64,000 bases of DNA from Curvibacter lanceolatus ATCC 14669 (GCF_000381265.1 NZ_KB906269.1:59431-123430); one strand, 5' to 3'; counted from the first letter of the stretch, positions 19,299 through 29,264 are shown. Notes: generated from the sequence alone by a model not told the origin. Numbers and translations are program-made.

Positions 19299-20357
19299 AT
19301 GTCGCTTCTGCCCTACGCCCTCGCCCGTCCTTTTTTGTTCAGCATGGACGCCGAAAAGGCCCATGAACTGACCCTGAACGCGCTGGCGCGCACGCAAGGC
19401 ACGCCCCTGCAATGGGCCTGGGCTGGCAGCCGCGTCAGCGACCCGGTGACCGTGGCCGGCCTGAACTTCCCCAACCGCATCGGCCTGGCCGCGGGCCTGG
19501 ACAAGAACGCCCGCTGCATCGACGCCCTGGGCGCCCTGGGCTTCGGCTTTGTCGAAGTGGGCACCGTCACCCCCAAGGGCCAGCCCGGCAACCCCAAGCC
19601 GCGCATGTTCCGTCTGCCCGAGAGCAATGCCCTGATCAACCGCCTGGGCTTCAACAACGAAGGCCTGGACGCCTTCATCGCCAACGTGAAGCGCGCCCGC
19701 TTCCGCCAGCAAGGCGGCAGCACCCCCATGCTGCTGGGCCTGAACATCGGCAAGAACGCCGCCACCCCCATCGAGCAGGCCACCAGCGACTACCTGACCT
19801 GCCTGGACGGCGTCTACCCCCATGCCGACTACGTGACGGTCAACATCTCCAGCCCCAACACCAAGAACCTGCGCGCCCTGCAAAGCGACGAGGCGCTTGA
19901 CCAGCTGCTGTCGGCCCTGTCGGCCCGCCGCGCCGAACTGCAGGCGGCCCAGAAGCGCCGCGTGCCTCTGTTCGTGAAGATCGCCCCCGACCTGGACGAG
20001 GCCCAGATCGAGGTGATTGCCGCCACCCTGCAGCGCCATGGCATGGACGGCGTGGTGGCCACCAACACCACCCTGAGCCGCGATGCCGTCCAAGGCCAGG
20101 CCCATGCCGAAGAAGCCGGCGGCCTGAGCGGCGCCCCGGTGCTGGAGGCCAGCAACCGCGTGATCCGCCGCCTGCGCGCCACCCTGGGCCCCGACTACCC
20201 CATCATCGGCGTGGGCGGTGTGCTGAGCGGCCGCGACGCCGTCAGCAAGATCGAGGCCGGCGCCAGCCTGGTGCAGCTCTACACCGGCCTGATCTACCGC
20301 GGTCCCGCCCTGGTCAGCGAGGCGGCCGCCGCCCTGAAGGCCCACCGCCAGCGCTGA
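19299..20357 (+). CDS. pyrD: dihydroorotate dehydrogenase (quinone), class 2
   Basis: A 352-residue membrane-associated flavoenzyme of de novo pyrimidine synthesis, passing electrons to quinone. The N-terminal helix [22 protein letters not shown] is typical of class 2. FMN and substrate motifs include [31 protein letters not shown] (with the catalytic Ser) and [13 protein letters not shown]. The start at 19299 is chosen over longer in-frame ORFs that would overlap rpiA. The length matches betaproteobacterial PyrD. Confidence 0.96.
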   Translation: MSLLPYALARPFLFSMDAEKAHELTLNALARTQGTPLQWAWAGSRVSDPVTVAGLNFPNRIGLAAGLDKNARCIDALGALGFGFVEVGTVTPKGQPGNPKPRMFRLPESNALINRLGFNNEGLDAFIANVKRARFRQQGGSTPMLLGLNIGKNAATPIEQATSDYLTCLDGVYPHADYVTVNISSPNTKNLRALQSDEALDQLLSALSARRAELQAAQKRRVPLFVKIAPDLDEAQIEVIAATLQRHGMDGVVATNTTLSRDAVQGQAHAEEAGGLSGAPVLEASNRVIRRLRATLGPDYPIIGVGGVLSGRDAVSKIEAGASLVQLYTGLIYRGPALVSEAAAALKAHRQR

Positions 20358-20375
20358 GCTTGCAGAGCACTCCCC

Positions 20376-20399
20376 GGTGCCGACAAAGGGACCGGCACC
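20376..20399. terminator. hairpin between convergent pyrD and DUF1624-type gene
   Basis: GGTGCCG/CGGCACC forms a 7-bp stem with a 10-base loop in the 46-base gap between the two stops. There is no T-run, so function as an intrinsic terminator is uncertain. Confidence 0.4.
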
Positions 20400-20403
20400 C
20401 AGC

Positions 20404-21552
20404 TCAGAAATAACGCAACCAGCGCACAGAAGGTTTGTTTCTCTTGACCCGCGCAAACCAGCGGCAGGGGCCGTACAGCACGGCCACCACGCCAGCCGCC
20501 AAAGCCCAGATCTGCCAGACCTCATCGAGCCCGAAGCGGTCCCCATGGTTGGGGCCGACTTGATGGAGCAAGACCCAATGCAGCAGGTGCAGCAGGTAAA
20601 GATGAACCAGGTAGAAGAACATCGGCGCGCCCCCGATGTCGGCCAGCGCACTCCCCCAGGCGGTGCGCTCGAACAAGGCCAGGGCCAGCAAGCCAAGCCC
20701 CAAGGTCAGCAACAGAAACTGCAGCGATGGGGGGTACTTGGTGACGTTCAGAAAGGCCATCAAGGTGTGCAGCGGCGATGCACCCGGCACCCAGGCGTGG
20801 TCCCCATAGCCGTTCAGCTGCCGCAACACCCCAAAGCCGAGCAGCGCCAACAGGCCCAGGCCCGTCAGCCAGGCCCGGCGGCTGCGGCTGGCCACCTGGG
20901 TTGAATACAGCGGCCCCAGGGCATAGCCCAGCAGCATCACGCCGATCCACGGCAGCACCGGGTAGGAACTGCGGGCGCGCAAGCCCCAGCCCAGCAGCAT
21001 CACGCTGCGGTCGTGCAGGATGGCCCAGGGGATGAACGCGGCCTCATCCGGCCGGAAGTGCAGCCCGTCGAGCGCGTTGTGGCCCGCGATGATCAGCAGC
21101 GCCAACGCCCACTGCAGCGGCCTGGGCAGGTAGATCAGGGCCGCCAATGCCAGCATGGACAGGCCAATGGCCCAGATCACCTGCAGGTAGATCATGGGGG
21201 GCGGCAGGCTGAAGGTCCAGGCAAAGTTCACCAGCGTCAGCTCCAGACCGATCAGGATCGCCCCGCGCTGGGCCAGAAAGACCGCCGTGTCGCGCCGGCT
21301 TCCGCCGGGTCGACTGCCCCTCAACCAGGCGCTCAGCCCGGTCAGCAGCACGAAGACCGGTGCGCAAAAATGACTGCACAGGCGGGTGAAGAACAACTCT
21401 GGCGAGGTGCTGGCCAGATTCATCGGGTCGGCCACCTGTTGATGCAGAAAAAAGAACTCGCGCACATGATCGACGGCCATCAAGGCCATGACGGCCCCAC
21501 GCAGACGATCGATGCTGCTCCAACGGTGCAGCGACTGGGCCAAAGAGGTCAT
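20404..21552 (-). CDS. DUF1624 / heparan-alpha-glucosaminide acetyltransferase-like membrane protein
   Basis: A 382-residue polytopic membrane protein with about ten hydrophobic segments. The opening SIDRLRGAVMALMAVDHVRE is the signature of the acyltransferase-like DUF1624/YeiB-HGSNAT group, and FCAPVFVLLTGLSAWLRG follows. The start at 21552 (MTSLAQSLHRWS) puts the signature near the N-terminus. The longer ORF upstream runs through a 12-base tandem repeat and is unlikely to be translated. The acyl donor and acceptor are unknown. It lies 152 bases after the TonB receptor gene, on the same strand. Confidence 0.8.
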   Translation of the reverse strand: MTSLAQSLHRWSSIDRLRGAVMALMAVDHVREFFFLHQQVADPMNLASTSPELFFTRLCSHFCAPVFVLLTGLSAWLRGSRPGGSRRDTAVFLAQRGAILIGLELTLVNFAWTFSLPPPMIYLQVIWAIGLSMLALAALIYLPRPLQWALALLIIAGHNALDGLHFRPDEAAFIPWAILHDRSVMLLGWGLRARSSYPVLPWIGVMLLGYALGPLYSTQVASRSRRAWLTGLGLLALLGFGVLRQLNGYGDHAWVPGASPLHTLMAFLNVTKYPPSLQFLLLTLGLGLLALALFERTAWGSALADIGGAPMFFYLVHLYLLHLLHWVLLHQVGPNHGDRFGLDEVWQIWALAAGVVAVLYGPCRWFARVKRNKPSVRWLRYF

Positions 21553-21630
21553 GGTTCTGCCATTCAGATAAGGACTGTAGAAACGCCCCGAGGCCAGGCC
21601 CGGGGCGCACGAACAAGCGCAACAACAGGC

Positions 21631-21666
21631 GCGATAGCAGGGGCGATAGCAGGGGCGATAGCAGGG
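21631..21666. repeat. 12-base tandem repeat, three exact copies
   Basis: The unit GCGATAGCAGGG is repeated three times exactly, with a degenerate partial copy on the right. It lies in the gap between the TonB-dependent receptor stop and the DUF1624-type gene start. Confidence 0.9.
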
Positions 21667-21704
21667 GCCGATCCATGCCATGCGCACGATCAGCCCCCTG
21701 GCCT

Positions 21705-23780
21705 TCACATCTTCACGTTGAGCGAAACAAAGGCGGTTCGCCCGGCGCCGGGCGAATACATGGGCTGGGCGCTGCCCGAGGGCCAGAAGAAGTTGTCGTA
21801 CCAGACATAAGCGCTGTTGCGGTTGGCCAGGTTGCGCACCTGAAGGTCCAGGCTCATCGAGGCACTCAGGGTGTAACGGACATTGGCGTCCCACTGCACA
21901 AAGCTGCCGAACTTGCCCTGCGCATTCAGGTCGTCGATGAAATACGAGCCCTGGGCCCGCCCCTGCAGACCCAGCCGCCACTTGTCATTGGCCTGGTACT
22001 CGGCCCCCACCGTGCTGATGTGGCGCGGGGTCGCAAACACCTCCTTGCCGGCCAGCGAGACGCCCGAGGCCGTGAACGCGCTCACCACCTTGGCCTCCTG
22101 CACCGAATGCGAGGCCCACAACTTGAGCTGGCTGCCCAGGCGGGTCGACCCTTGCAGGTCCAAGCCCTTGCGCCGGGTCTGCCCCAGGCCCACGGTGGTC
22201 CCGGTGCTGGGCATGTTGGCCACTTCGTCGGTGGCCTCCTGCAGCCACAGCGCCACCCGCAGATCGGTCTGGGCATCGGGCTTGTACTTCACGCCCACTT
22301 CGGTGCCGGTGTTGATGGAAGGGTTGAACCGGCCCTGTGAGGCCGAGGTCAGGTAGGCCGGCGCACGCGAGCCCGTCAACACCTGAAAGGTGCGGCCCCA
22401 GTTGGCATACAGGCTGGTCTCCTTGTCCAGGCTGTAGACCAGGCTGAACTTGGGCTGCTTGATCCAGCCGTAGTCCTGCAAGGGCCCGGTCACGCCGCTG
22501 GTTCGGATCAGCGTGTCCCCCGTGAAGCGATCCACACGCAAGCCCGGGATCAGATTGAGCCGGTCGCTGGGCTTGATGATGGCCTGCACGAAGGCCCCCA
22601 CGTTGTTCAGCGTGTACTGGTCGTCGTTGGACGTGGTGGTGGGCCGCGAAAAATCCGTGGGCAAGGCATAGGCATAGCGGTAGCGCTGGTACAGGTTCTT
22701 TTGGCGCTCCACGTTGAGGCCACCATCGAGCACCCATGCCGGGCTGGCCCGCCAGGTGAGCGTGCTCATCAGGCCGCTCTGGTGTTCATCCCAGAAGCGG
22801 CGCTGCCGGGGCAGATTGTTCAGGCTGGTGGCGGCGCTGTTGGTGAAGGTCACCCGGCGGTCATCACTGTATTGGTTCATGTACAGCTTGTGGCTCACAA
22901 ACAGCTCCGGTGCCAGCTGCCAGTCCAGATGAAAGCTCAGATGCTTCATGTCACGGTCGTCGCCGTCGTTGCCGTTGTGGGCGCCCGACTGGGATGGGTT
23001 CTGCGCCATCTGGGCTGCGGTCAGAAAGCCAGGCTCCTGGGCCTGGTGTGAATACAGCCGCGCCACCACGCCCGCCTTCATCAGGCCATCGGGCGAGGTG
23101 ACAAACCACTTGCCCGCCAGGCTGTATTTCTCGGACTGTGAATGGCTGCGCGCACCGTTGGAGTCTTGCTTGGCCAGAAAGTAGTTCTGTGCAAAGCCCC
23201 CCTCCTCGCGGCCCAGCGCCAGCTGCACCTCACGCGTGTCATGGCTGCCGTAGGTGAAGCGACCCTCGGTGTAATTGCCCCCTTGGCGGGTGCCGAAGTT
23301 GATGTTGCCGCCGATGTTGTGCAGGCCATAGCGGGGATCGTTGGTGCCACGCACCACCTCGATGTAATCCAGCTCCAGCGGGAAGATCATGTCAACGAAA
23401 CGCTGGTTGCCGCTGTTCACATTGCTGGGCACGCCATCGATCAACACCTTGATGCCATTGATGTAGCCCTCGCCATTGAAGGCCCGGAAGGTGGCCTTGC
23501 CCGACTCGGCGCCCATGCGGGTTTCGGTCAGCTGGATGCCGGGCAGTTGCCCCACCAACTCCCAGCTGTTCATGACGCTCTGGTTCTCGATCTTGTCGGC
23601 CCCCAGGATGTCGACCGAGGTCAGCACACTGCCCGGGGACAGTCCGCCATCACTCTGGGCATGCACGCTCACCTCGCCCAGCACGATCGCCGGGTCAGCC
23701 TTGGCCCTGGCAGCAGGCACCAGGCCCGACAGGGCGGATGCCACCGCCAGTGGCAAAAAATTCTTGTCAATCAAAAACAC
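21705..23780 (-). CDS. TonB-dependent outer-membrane receptor
   Basis: A 691-residue protein with a signal peptide (LPLAVASALSGLVPAARA), a plug domain (SWELVGQLPGIQLTETRMG, then IEVVRGTNDPRYGLHNIGGN) and a C-terminal barrel ending in RTAFVSLNVKM. It imports a ligand across the outer membrane using TonB. I prefer a GTG start at 23780, because GGAGA lies six bases upstream and the signal peptide follows at once; an ATG at 23807 is the alternative. A DUF2946-like gene precedes it. The ligand (siderophore, metal or other) is not evident. Confidence 0.9.
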   Translation of the reverse strand: MFLIDKNFLPLAVASALSGLVPAARAKADPAIVLGEVSVHAQSDGGLSPGSVLTSVDILGADKIENQSVMNSWELVGQLPGIQLTETRMGAESGKATFRAFNGEGYINGIKVLIDGVPSNVNSGNQRFVDMIFPLELDYIEVVRGTNDPRYGLHNIGGNINFGTRQGGNYTEGRFTYGSHDTREVQLALGREEGGFAQNYFLAKQDSNGARSHSQSEKYSLAGKWFVTSPDGLMKAGVVARLYSHQAQEPGFLTAAQMAQNPSQSGAHNGNDGDDRDMKHLSFHLDWQLAPELFVSHKLYMNQYSDDRRVTFTNSAATSLNNLPRQRRFWDEHQSGLMSTLTWRASPAWVLDGGLNVERQKNLYQRYRYAYALPTDFSRPTTTSNDDQYTLNNVGAFVQAIIKPSDRLNLIPGLRVDRFTGDTLIRTSGVTGPLQDYGWIKQPKFSLVYSLDKETSLYANWGRTFQVLTGSRAPAYLTSASQGRFNPSINTGTEVGVKYKPDAQTDLRVALWLQEATDEVANMPSTGTTVGLGQTRRKGLDLQGSTRLGSQLKLWASHSVQEAKVVSAFTASGVSLAGKEVFATPRHISTVGAEYQANDKWRLGLQGRAQGSYFIDDLNAQGKFGSFVQWDANVRYTLSASMSLDLQVRNLANRNSAYVWYDNFFWPSGSAQPMYSPGAGRTAFVSLNVKM

Positions 23781-23916
23781 AACGCTCTCCACGGGGCACA
23801 GCCCCATTGCTCGTGAAAAATCAACGGCCTGTGCTGCCAACGTGCGCCACGCACGGGCAAGCGGCCGCAGGCCTGCAGCGCCAAGGCAGCAGGCCAGACC
23901 AGGGGTCAGAGACAGA

Positions 23917-24288
23917 TCAGAGAAGAGCGGAGAGAGGTGGCGCTCTGGGCGCCGGCGTCAGCCAGGCCACCTCCAGCGGCACGCTGGGCAGGTCGCGGGG
24001 CAAAAGGCTGGGCTGGGCGGCGGCGAACCGCACTGGCACCGGTGGCTCGCCCGGCACGTCGATGTGCTGGCTCGCCAGGTGCGCGCAGACCACGCAGATG
24101 TCGGTCTCGGCGTCGGGGCTGGAGTCACCGTCAGCGGGCGTGGCCACTCCCTCGGTCGACAGGGCCGTGGGAGCCAACATGCGCCAGCCATTCCGGTGCG
24201 ACAGATCGTGCGCCATCGGCAGGACCGCCGTGCCGGCCGCAGCCAGCAACAGCATCCAGACGAATCGAACTATCCAGGATCGGTGCAT
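23917..24288 (-). CDS. small exported DUF2946-like protein
   Basis: A 123-residue protein with an N-terminal hydrophobic segment (FVWMLLLAAAGTAVLPMAH) and a CVVCAHLASQH motif. Small exported proteins with a Cys-x-x-Cys/His cluster of the DUF2946 type often sit beside TonB-dependent metal receptors. The receptor gene follows 136 bases downstream on the same strand. A role in metal handling is inferred from this association only. Confidence 0.6.
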   Translation of the reverse strand: MHRSWIVRFVWMLLLAAAGTAVLPMAHDLSHRNGWRMLAPTALSTEGVATPADGDSSPDAETDICVVCAHLASQHIDVPGEPPVPVRFAAAQPSLLPRDLPSVPLEVAWLTPAPRAPPLSALL

Positions 24289-24565
24289 CCGGCGATTCTA
24301 GTGGGATGCCCAGCCGCCAAGACCGACACGGCGTCGCTCAAGGCAGGGCACGGGGCCGCCGCCGAGCCACAGGCTGTGACAGCAAAACCTGACCTATCTC
24401 AGTGAGACACACCGCCGAGTTGTGCACAATGCCCGCTGGGTCTGCCAAAGTACGGACCCCGTGCGGGGCCCGCAAGGTGTCGCCCTGGTCAGCATGGCGC
24501 CTGACCCCGTCCCGGCGCCCGCCCTGCCGCACGCCCTCTCCAACCTCAGCCCTGCTCACCGTTCT

Positions 24566-25483
24566 ATGCTCAGTTTTCTCCCGCCCGTGCTCAGGGGCGT
24601 CATTGCCTTCGTGCTGCTGGTCCTCAACACCTTGTTCTGGTGCGCCCTGCTGTTCATCCTGGCGCTGTTCAAGCTGATACTGCCCTTTCAGGGCGTGCGC
24701 ACCTTCATCGATCCCTGGCTGAACCGCATCGCCACCGCCTGGATCAGCTGCAACAGCGGCTGGATGGCCCTGACCCAGCGCACCCGCTGGGATGTGCAGG
24801 GCGTCGACCAGCTGCCCTACAAGGGCTGGTACCTGGTCAATGCCAACCACCAGAGCTGGGTCGACATCTTTGCGCTGCAGCACCAATTGAACCACCGCAT
24901 CCCGATGCTGAAGTTCTTCATCAAGCAACAACTGATCTACGTGCCAGTGATCGGCCTGGCCTGGTGGGCGCTGGATTTTCCGTTCATGAAACGCCACTCG
25001 CGCGACGCCCTGCGCAAGAACCCGGGCCTGCGTGACCAAGACCGCGAAACCACCCGCAAGGCCTGCGAGAAGTTCGCCCTGGTGCCCACCAGCATCATGA
25101 ACTTTGCCGAAGGCACGCGCTTCACGCCCGAGAAGCACCGCCGCACCTCCTCGCCCTACCGCCACCTGCTCAAGCCCAAGGCCGGCGCGCTGGCCATGTC
25201 GCTCAATGCCATGGGCGAGCGCTTCCACTCGCTGATCGACGCCACCATCGTCTACCCCGCTGGCGTGCCCAGCTTCTGGGAGTTCCTGTGCGGGCGCTGC
25301 CCGCGCGTGATCATGCGCGTGCACCAGGTGGCCATTCCGCCCGAGTTTGCCCAGGGCGACTACGACAAGGATTCTGAATTCCGCGGCACCTTCCACCGCT
25401 GGCTGGGTGATCTGTGGGAGCGCAAGGACGCCGAGATCGACACCTTGCTGCAAGCCAAGCCCACGCAAGGCAAGCGCCGCTGA
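24566..25483 (+). CDS. PlsC-type acyltransferase (YihG-like)
   Basis: A 305-residue inner-membrane protein. A hydrophobic N-terminus (GVIAFVLLVLNTLFWCALLF) precedes the glycerolipid acyltransferase box NHQSWVD (HX4D) and the FAEGTRF box. It matches the YihG-like subgroup of 1-acyl-glycerol-3-phosphate acyltransferase relatives in length and layout. Several in-frame upstream starts exist; ATG 24566 is chosen by length. It stands alone, with the next gene 104 bases away. Confidence 0.87.
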   Translation: MLSFLPPVLRGVIAFVLLVLNTLFWCALLFILALFKLILPFQGVRTFIDPWLNRIATAWISCNSGWMALTQRTRWDVQGVDQLPYKGWYLVNANHQSWVDIFALQHQLNHRIPMLKFFIKQQLIYVPVIGLAWWALDFPFMKRHSRDALRKNPGLRDQDRETTRKACEKFALVPTSIMNFAEGTRFTPEKHRRTSSPYRHLLKPKAGALAMSLNAMGERFHSLIDATIVYPAGVPSFWEFLCGRCPRVIMRVHQVAIPPEFAQGDYDKDSEFRGTFHRWLGDLWERKDAEIDTLLQAKPTQGKRR

Positions 25484-25587
25484 GGCCGGGCGGGCCACCG
25501 GCCCGTCAAACACCTGCCACATCCGGCAGGCCACAATCCCCCCGTCGGGCTGCAACCGCAGCCCGCACCATCCACTCTGGAGCCACC

Positions 25588-26043
25588 ATGCCCAACACCC
25601 GGGACACCGACAAGTCCATTCCCCTCGACCAACCCCTGGTCAACGGCCTCACGCCGGCTGAGATCTTCACCAGCTGCGTCGAAGGCTTCAACTTCGGCGC
25701 CGCCCACCAGGAGAGCTGGATCGAACGCTTTGGCGAACCCGAGTGGGATGCCGAGTTCGTCAACGAACGCACCGGCTTCACCTGCCGCATCGCCACCTTC
25801 TTCGAACTGCTCGAAGACGAAACCGGCGACGCCGAGGCCGAGGACTACACCGTGCTGCGCTACGTGGTCGAACTCCAGCTGGGCGATGCCCAGTACATCT
25901 CGGTGATGTGGGAAGCCCACAACGCCGGCCCGGCCGACGCCGAGTTCATGAAGCAGTGCGCCCACAAGACCTTGATCAAGATGAGCGCCGTGATCGGCGT
26001 CAAGGTCGGCTACGAGCTGATGCAGGATCCGTCGGAGTACTGA
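25588..26043 (+). CDS. conserved hypothetical protein
   Basis: A 151-residue acidic soluble protein with no signal peptide or membrane segment. I do not recognise the family. The sequence is compact, with GFNFGAAHQESWIERFGEPEW and ELLEDETGDAEAEDYTVLRY, and codon use matches the neighbours, so it is very likely a real gene. The start at 25588 is the only good ATG after the acyltransferase stop. No function can be inferred. Confidence 0.8.
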   Translation: MPNTRDTDKSIPLDQPLVNGLTPAEIFTSCVEGFNFGAAHQESWIERFGEPEWDAEFVNERTGFTCRIATFFELLEDETGDAEAEDYTVLRYVVELQLGDAQYISVMWEAHNAGPADAEFMKQCAHKTLIKMSAVIGVKVGYELMQDPSEY

Positions 26044-26160
26044 TCCACGGGCCCGAACAAGCCCCCCCCCTGCCCTGTATGGACGGTTGGGTGAGCACCC
26101 CATTTTTGTCACTATGATCAAGTGCTAAAAATGACCATCAAGTAAAAGGGGTGTAATTTA

Positions 26161-28689
26161 ATGGGGGTTTGTTACATGAGTCTCAAGGCTCCGGGTCGAT
26201 CGCTCGGCCCGATGATCCTGGCAGGGGCGCTCGCGATCGGGCTGAGTGCCTGCGGCGGGGGCAGTGGCGGTAGCAGCGACATCGGCACCGGCGGTCAAAG
26301 CACCAGCAGTGCACCGTCAGCCCCCACGGTCGCCATCACGAACGGCAGTGCGGCCTACGCGCAAAATACGGTCAAGTTCACCGCCAGCAGCACCGACCCG
26401 GCCGGACGCGCACTCAGCTTCACCTGGGATTTTGGCGATGGTTCATCCGCTGTGAGCGGGGCCAGCGTGGCGCACGTTTTCGCCGCCGCAGGCACCTACA
26501 ACCTGAAACTGACCGCCACCAACACGGCCAATGTCTCGGCCACCAGCACCCTTCCCATCCAGGTGCTGTCCTCGGCCCCCTCCGCGCCCCAGCTGACCCT
26601 CAACAACGGCGCGGCGATTTACGCCACCACGCCCGCCAGCCTGAGTGCCAGCAGCACCGACCCCCTGGGTCTCAACCTGGGCTACAGCTGGGATTTCGGC
26701 GATGGCCAGGGCGCAACCGGCGCCAACGTCACCCACACCTTCAGCTCCGCTGGCACCTACACCCTCAGTGTCAGGGCCACCAACACGGCCAGCCAGTCGA
26801 CGACCACCAGCCAGCAGATCACGGTCCTGACCCCTGCCGTGACCACGCCCACCATCAGCAGTTCGTCCACCTTGCCCTTGGTGGGCCAGGCGGTCAGCTT
26901 CACGGGGAGCGCCACCAGTGCCAAGGGCCTGGCCCTGAGCTACCAATGGGCCTTTGGCGATGGCAGCACCGGAACGGGCAGCCGTGTCACCCATACCTAC
27001 ACAAACGCCGGCACCTATTCGGTGAGCCTGACGGTTCAAGACAGCAATGGCGCCAGTGCCAGCGCAACGCGGCAGCAAGCCGTTGCAGGCACGGCGGCCA
27101 GCAATGCCCTCAGTGTGGATTGCAGCGGCAGCAATTGTGGTGCACTCAGCCCCAGCAGCTACTCGGGCAACGGCGTCGGGGCCTGGCGCTTCGTCAACCC
27201 CGACAACGCACCCGCCGTGCTCAACATCAACATCGCGGGGGTGAAGTCCGGGCAACAGGCGACCCTGGTCTTTGCCAACACCGGCACCACGACCACGGCC
27301 CAAAGCCCGTCCGTGGGCACCTTGAGCAGCCCGATACTCAGCAGTCCTGTGACCCGTGCCACATCGGCGGCGCCGGTTGCAGAGCGCCTGCTCAGCACCG
27401 ATACCGAGGCCCATTCCCACAACGACCTGCTCGCCAAGAACCGCGCCTTGTCGGCTTTGTTGTCGAATGGCAAATCGAATGGCAAGGCAGCGCCCATCGC
27501 CGGGCGGGCCACTCAGGCCAACCCGACCCCGGCTGTCGGGGCAACGCGCACCTGGAACGACCTCTACGACAGCGTGACCGCCCCCGTGCCCTACGCCACC
27601 ACCGCGGCCGCCACCTGCACCCTGCCCTCCGGGCGGGGCGTGGTCTTCTGGCTGGACCCGAACGCCACGCTGGCGGGCTCCACCAGCGCCAGCGACATCA
27701 GCGCCATGCAAGCGGCCGTCTGTGGGGCCTCAGGTGGCTTTGATCGCATGAGCGCCCTGCTGGGCGATGTGTGGGGGGCCGCGGCCAATGCCTACGCCAG
27801 CCAACTGATCCAGGACGGCAGCAACCTGCAAGACATCAACATCGTCATCGTCAATGCCCCCGATGAAACGGGTTGGGCCGGCTACTTTTATGGTCTGAAC
27901 AACTTTCTGAAGACGGCAGCCACCTCGACGGTCAACTCGAATCAGGCCCTGGTGTTTTTCATCAATGCCAATCAGATCCGGGTGTCGCGGGCTTATGCGA
28001 TTTCGTCCTTGCTGCACGAAGCCACCCACATGACCAATTTCTACCAGCGCGCCGTGGCCCGCGACACGGCCCACGACACCTGGCTGGAGGAAACATCGGC
28101 CATGATGACCGAAGACATCGTGGCCCCGGTGGTCAACGCTGGCTACAACCCGATCACATCGATCCGGGTACCCAGCTACATGGCAACAGGTGGTGGCACG
28201 TCCTACATCAACTGGACATCGCTGTCGGCCAACAACTACGCCATTGGTGGCGCCTTTGGGGCCTACCTCAATCGTCGCTACGGACTGGCGGTGTACCAGC
28301 AACTGATCACCACCTGCAACGACGGCGGCACCGCCAGCAACGGCAGCCACACCTGCCTGGATGCCCTGATCAAGGCCAACGGTGGATCGGGCTTTGCAGA
28401 TGACTTCGCCCATTTCGGGGCGGCGCTGTTCGCCCCGTTGCCGCTGGCCCAGGCCATCGACCGCTACGGCCTGCCCAGCAAGACCGATGGCAGCTACACC
28501 CTGGGTGCGGTGGACACCACGCTGTACGCCAGCAAGCTGCCCACCCAAGCGACGCCCATCGGCGCCACGGGCTTCACGGCCACCAGCCACTATTACAACG
28601 TTGACACCCTCGCGGCCGGCGCCGTGAGCTATGTGCGCAACAACGTGATCGTGCCCGCCGGCAGCACCCTGACGCTGGTGATCCGCTGA
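26161..28689 (+). CDS. PKD-repeat lipoprotein with M30-like zinc metallopeptidase domain
   Basis: An 842-residue protein with a lipobox (GLSAC, Cys31) and a Gly/Ser-rich linker. Three PKD domains (about 55-310) are marked by WDFGDGSS, WDFGDGQG and WAFGDGST with HVFAAAGTYN-like strands. The C-terminal half carries HEATH at residues 619-623 and downstream TWLEETSAMMTEDI, as in hyicolysin-type M30 peptidases. It is probably a surface or periplasmic protease. The start at 26161 has AGGGG upstream; ATG 26176 is an alternative. The adjacent lipoprotein gene follows by 1 base. Confidence 0.83.
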   Translation: MGVCYMSLKAPGRSLGPMILAGALAIGLSACGGGSGGSSDIGTGGQSTSSAPSAPTVAITNGSAAYAQNTVKFTASSTDPAGRALSFTWDFGDGSSAVSGASVAHVFAAAGTYNLKLTATNTANVSATSTLPIQVLSSAPSAPQLTLNNGAAIYATTPASLSASSTDPLGLNLGYSWDFGDGQGATGANVTHTFSSAGTYTLSVRATNTASQSTTTSQQITVLTPAVTTPTISSSSTLPLVGQAVSFTGSATSAKGLALSYQWAFGDGSTGTGSRVTHTYTNAGTYSVSLTVQDSNGASASATRQQAVAGTAASNALSVDCSGSNCGALSPSSYSGNGVGAWRFVNPDNAPAVLNINIAGVKSGQQATLVFANTGTTTTAQSPSVGTLSSPILSSPVTRATSAAPVAERLLSTDTEAHSHNDLLAKNRALSALLSNGKSNGKAAPIAGRATQANPTPAVGATRTWNDLYDSVTAPVPYATTAAATCTLPSGRGVVFWLDPNATLAGSTSASDISAMQAAVCGASGGFDRMSALLGDVWGAAANAYASQLIQDGSNLQDINIVIVNAPDETGWAGYFYGLNNFLKTAATSTVNSNQALVFFINANQIRVSRAYAISSLLHEATHMTNFYQRAVARDTAHDTWLEETSAMMTEDIVAPVVNAGYNPITSIRVPSYMATGGGTSYINWTSLSANNYAIGGAFGAYLNRRYGLAVYQQLITTCNDGGTASNGSHTCLDALIKANGGSGFADDFAHFGAALFAPLPLAQAIDRYGLPSKTDGSYTLGAVDTTLYASKLPTQATPIGATGFTATSHYYNVDTLAAGAVSYVRNNVIVPAGSTLTLVIR

Positions 28690-28690
28690 C

Positions 28691-29110
28691 ATGACGCACC
28701 GCACCACCGCGCTGCGCCTGGTTCTGAGCCTGGGCTGTAGCTTGGGCCTGGCGGCTTGTGCCAGCCCGGGATCCACCACCACGCCAGGCCCGTCGCCTGC
28801 ACGGGAAGGCCAAGATTCGGCCATCCCCTGGTCGGGCGTGGGCCTGTTGACGCTGAAGGGCAGCGCCCCTTTCTCGTGGTGGGCCTTGCAGACCGATTCG
28901 GGCCAGGTCTGGCGGCTTGAGCTGCCCGCCACCCTGCCCATGACCGCGCTGGAGCCCAGGCAGAACTGCCAGGTGAAGGCCAGCGGCGACGCATCGGATG
29001 GCCTGCTCGGCACCCGGCTGTTGCAGCTGCGCAGCCTCGTCGGCTTGCAACGCCCCGAGCTGGGCGCCCCGGAAAACCTGCGCTGCCAGTTCTCATTCAC
29101 GGCGCCCTGA
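28691..29110 (+). CDS. small hypothetical lipoprotein
   Basis: A 139-residue protein with a lipobox (SLGLAAC, Cys23). The mature part is unrecognised and contains two further Cys residues. It begins one base after the stop of the PKD/M30-like lipoprotein, so the two are almost certainly translated together and may act together at the envelope. Confidence 0.75.
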   Translation: MTHRTTALRLVLSLGCSLGLAACASPGSTTTPGPSPAREGQDSAIPWSGVGLLTLKGSAPFSWWALQTDSGQVWRLELPATLPMTALEPRQNCQVKASGDASDGLLGTRLLQLRSLVGLQRPELGAPENLRCQFSFTAP

Positions 29111-29171
29111 CACCCCGGGCTGGGCCCAAGCCGCGCTGAAGCGCCACGGTGCCGCGCCAGGATTGGCGCGC

Positions 29172-29206
29172 AAAAAAAGCCCGCTCTGCGCAAACGCAGG
29201 CGGGCT
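29172..29206 (-). terminator. Rho-independent terminator of dapD
   Basis: On the minus strand AGCCCGC/GCGGGCT forms a 7-bp stem followed by a run of seven T. It lies 59 bases past the dapD stop. Confidence 0.85.
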
Positions 29207-29264
29207 GGGTGGGTTGGGCTCGGATGGCAGGCTCTTAACAAGGGCCCGCCGCCTCAGCAAGCCC

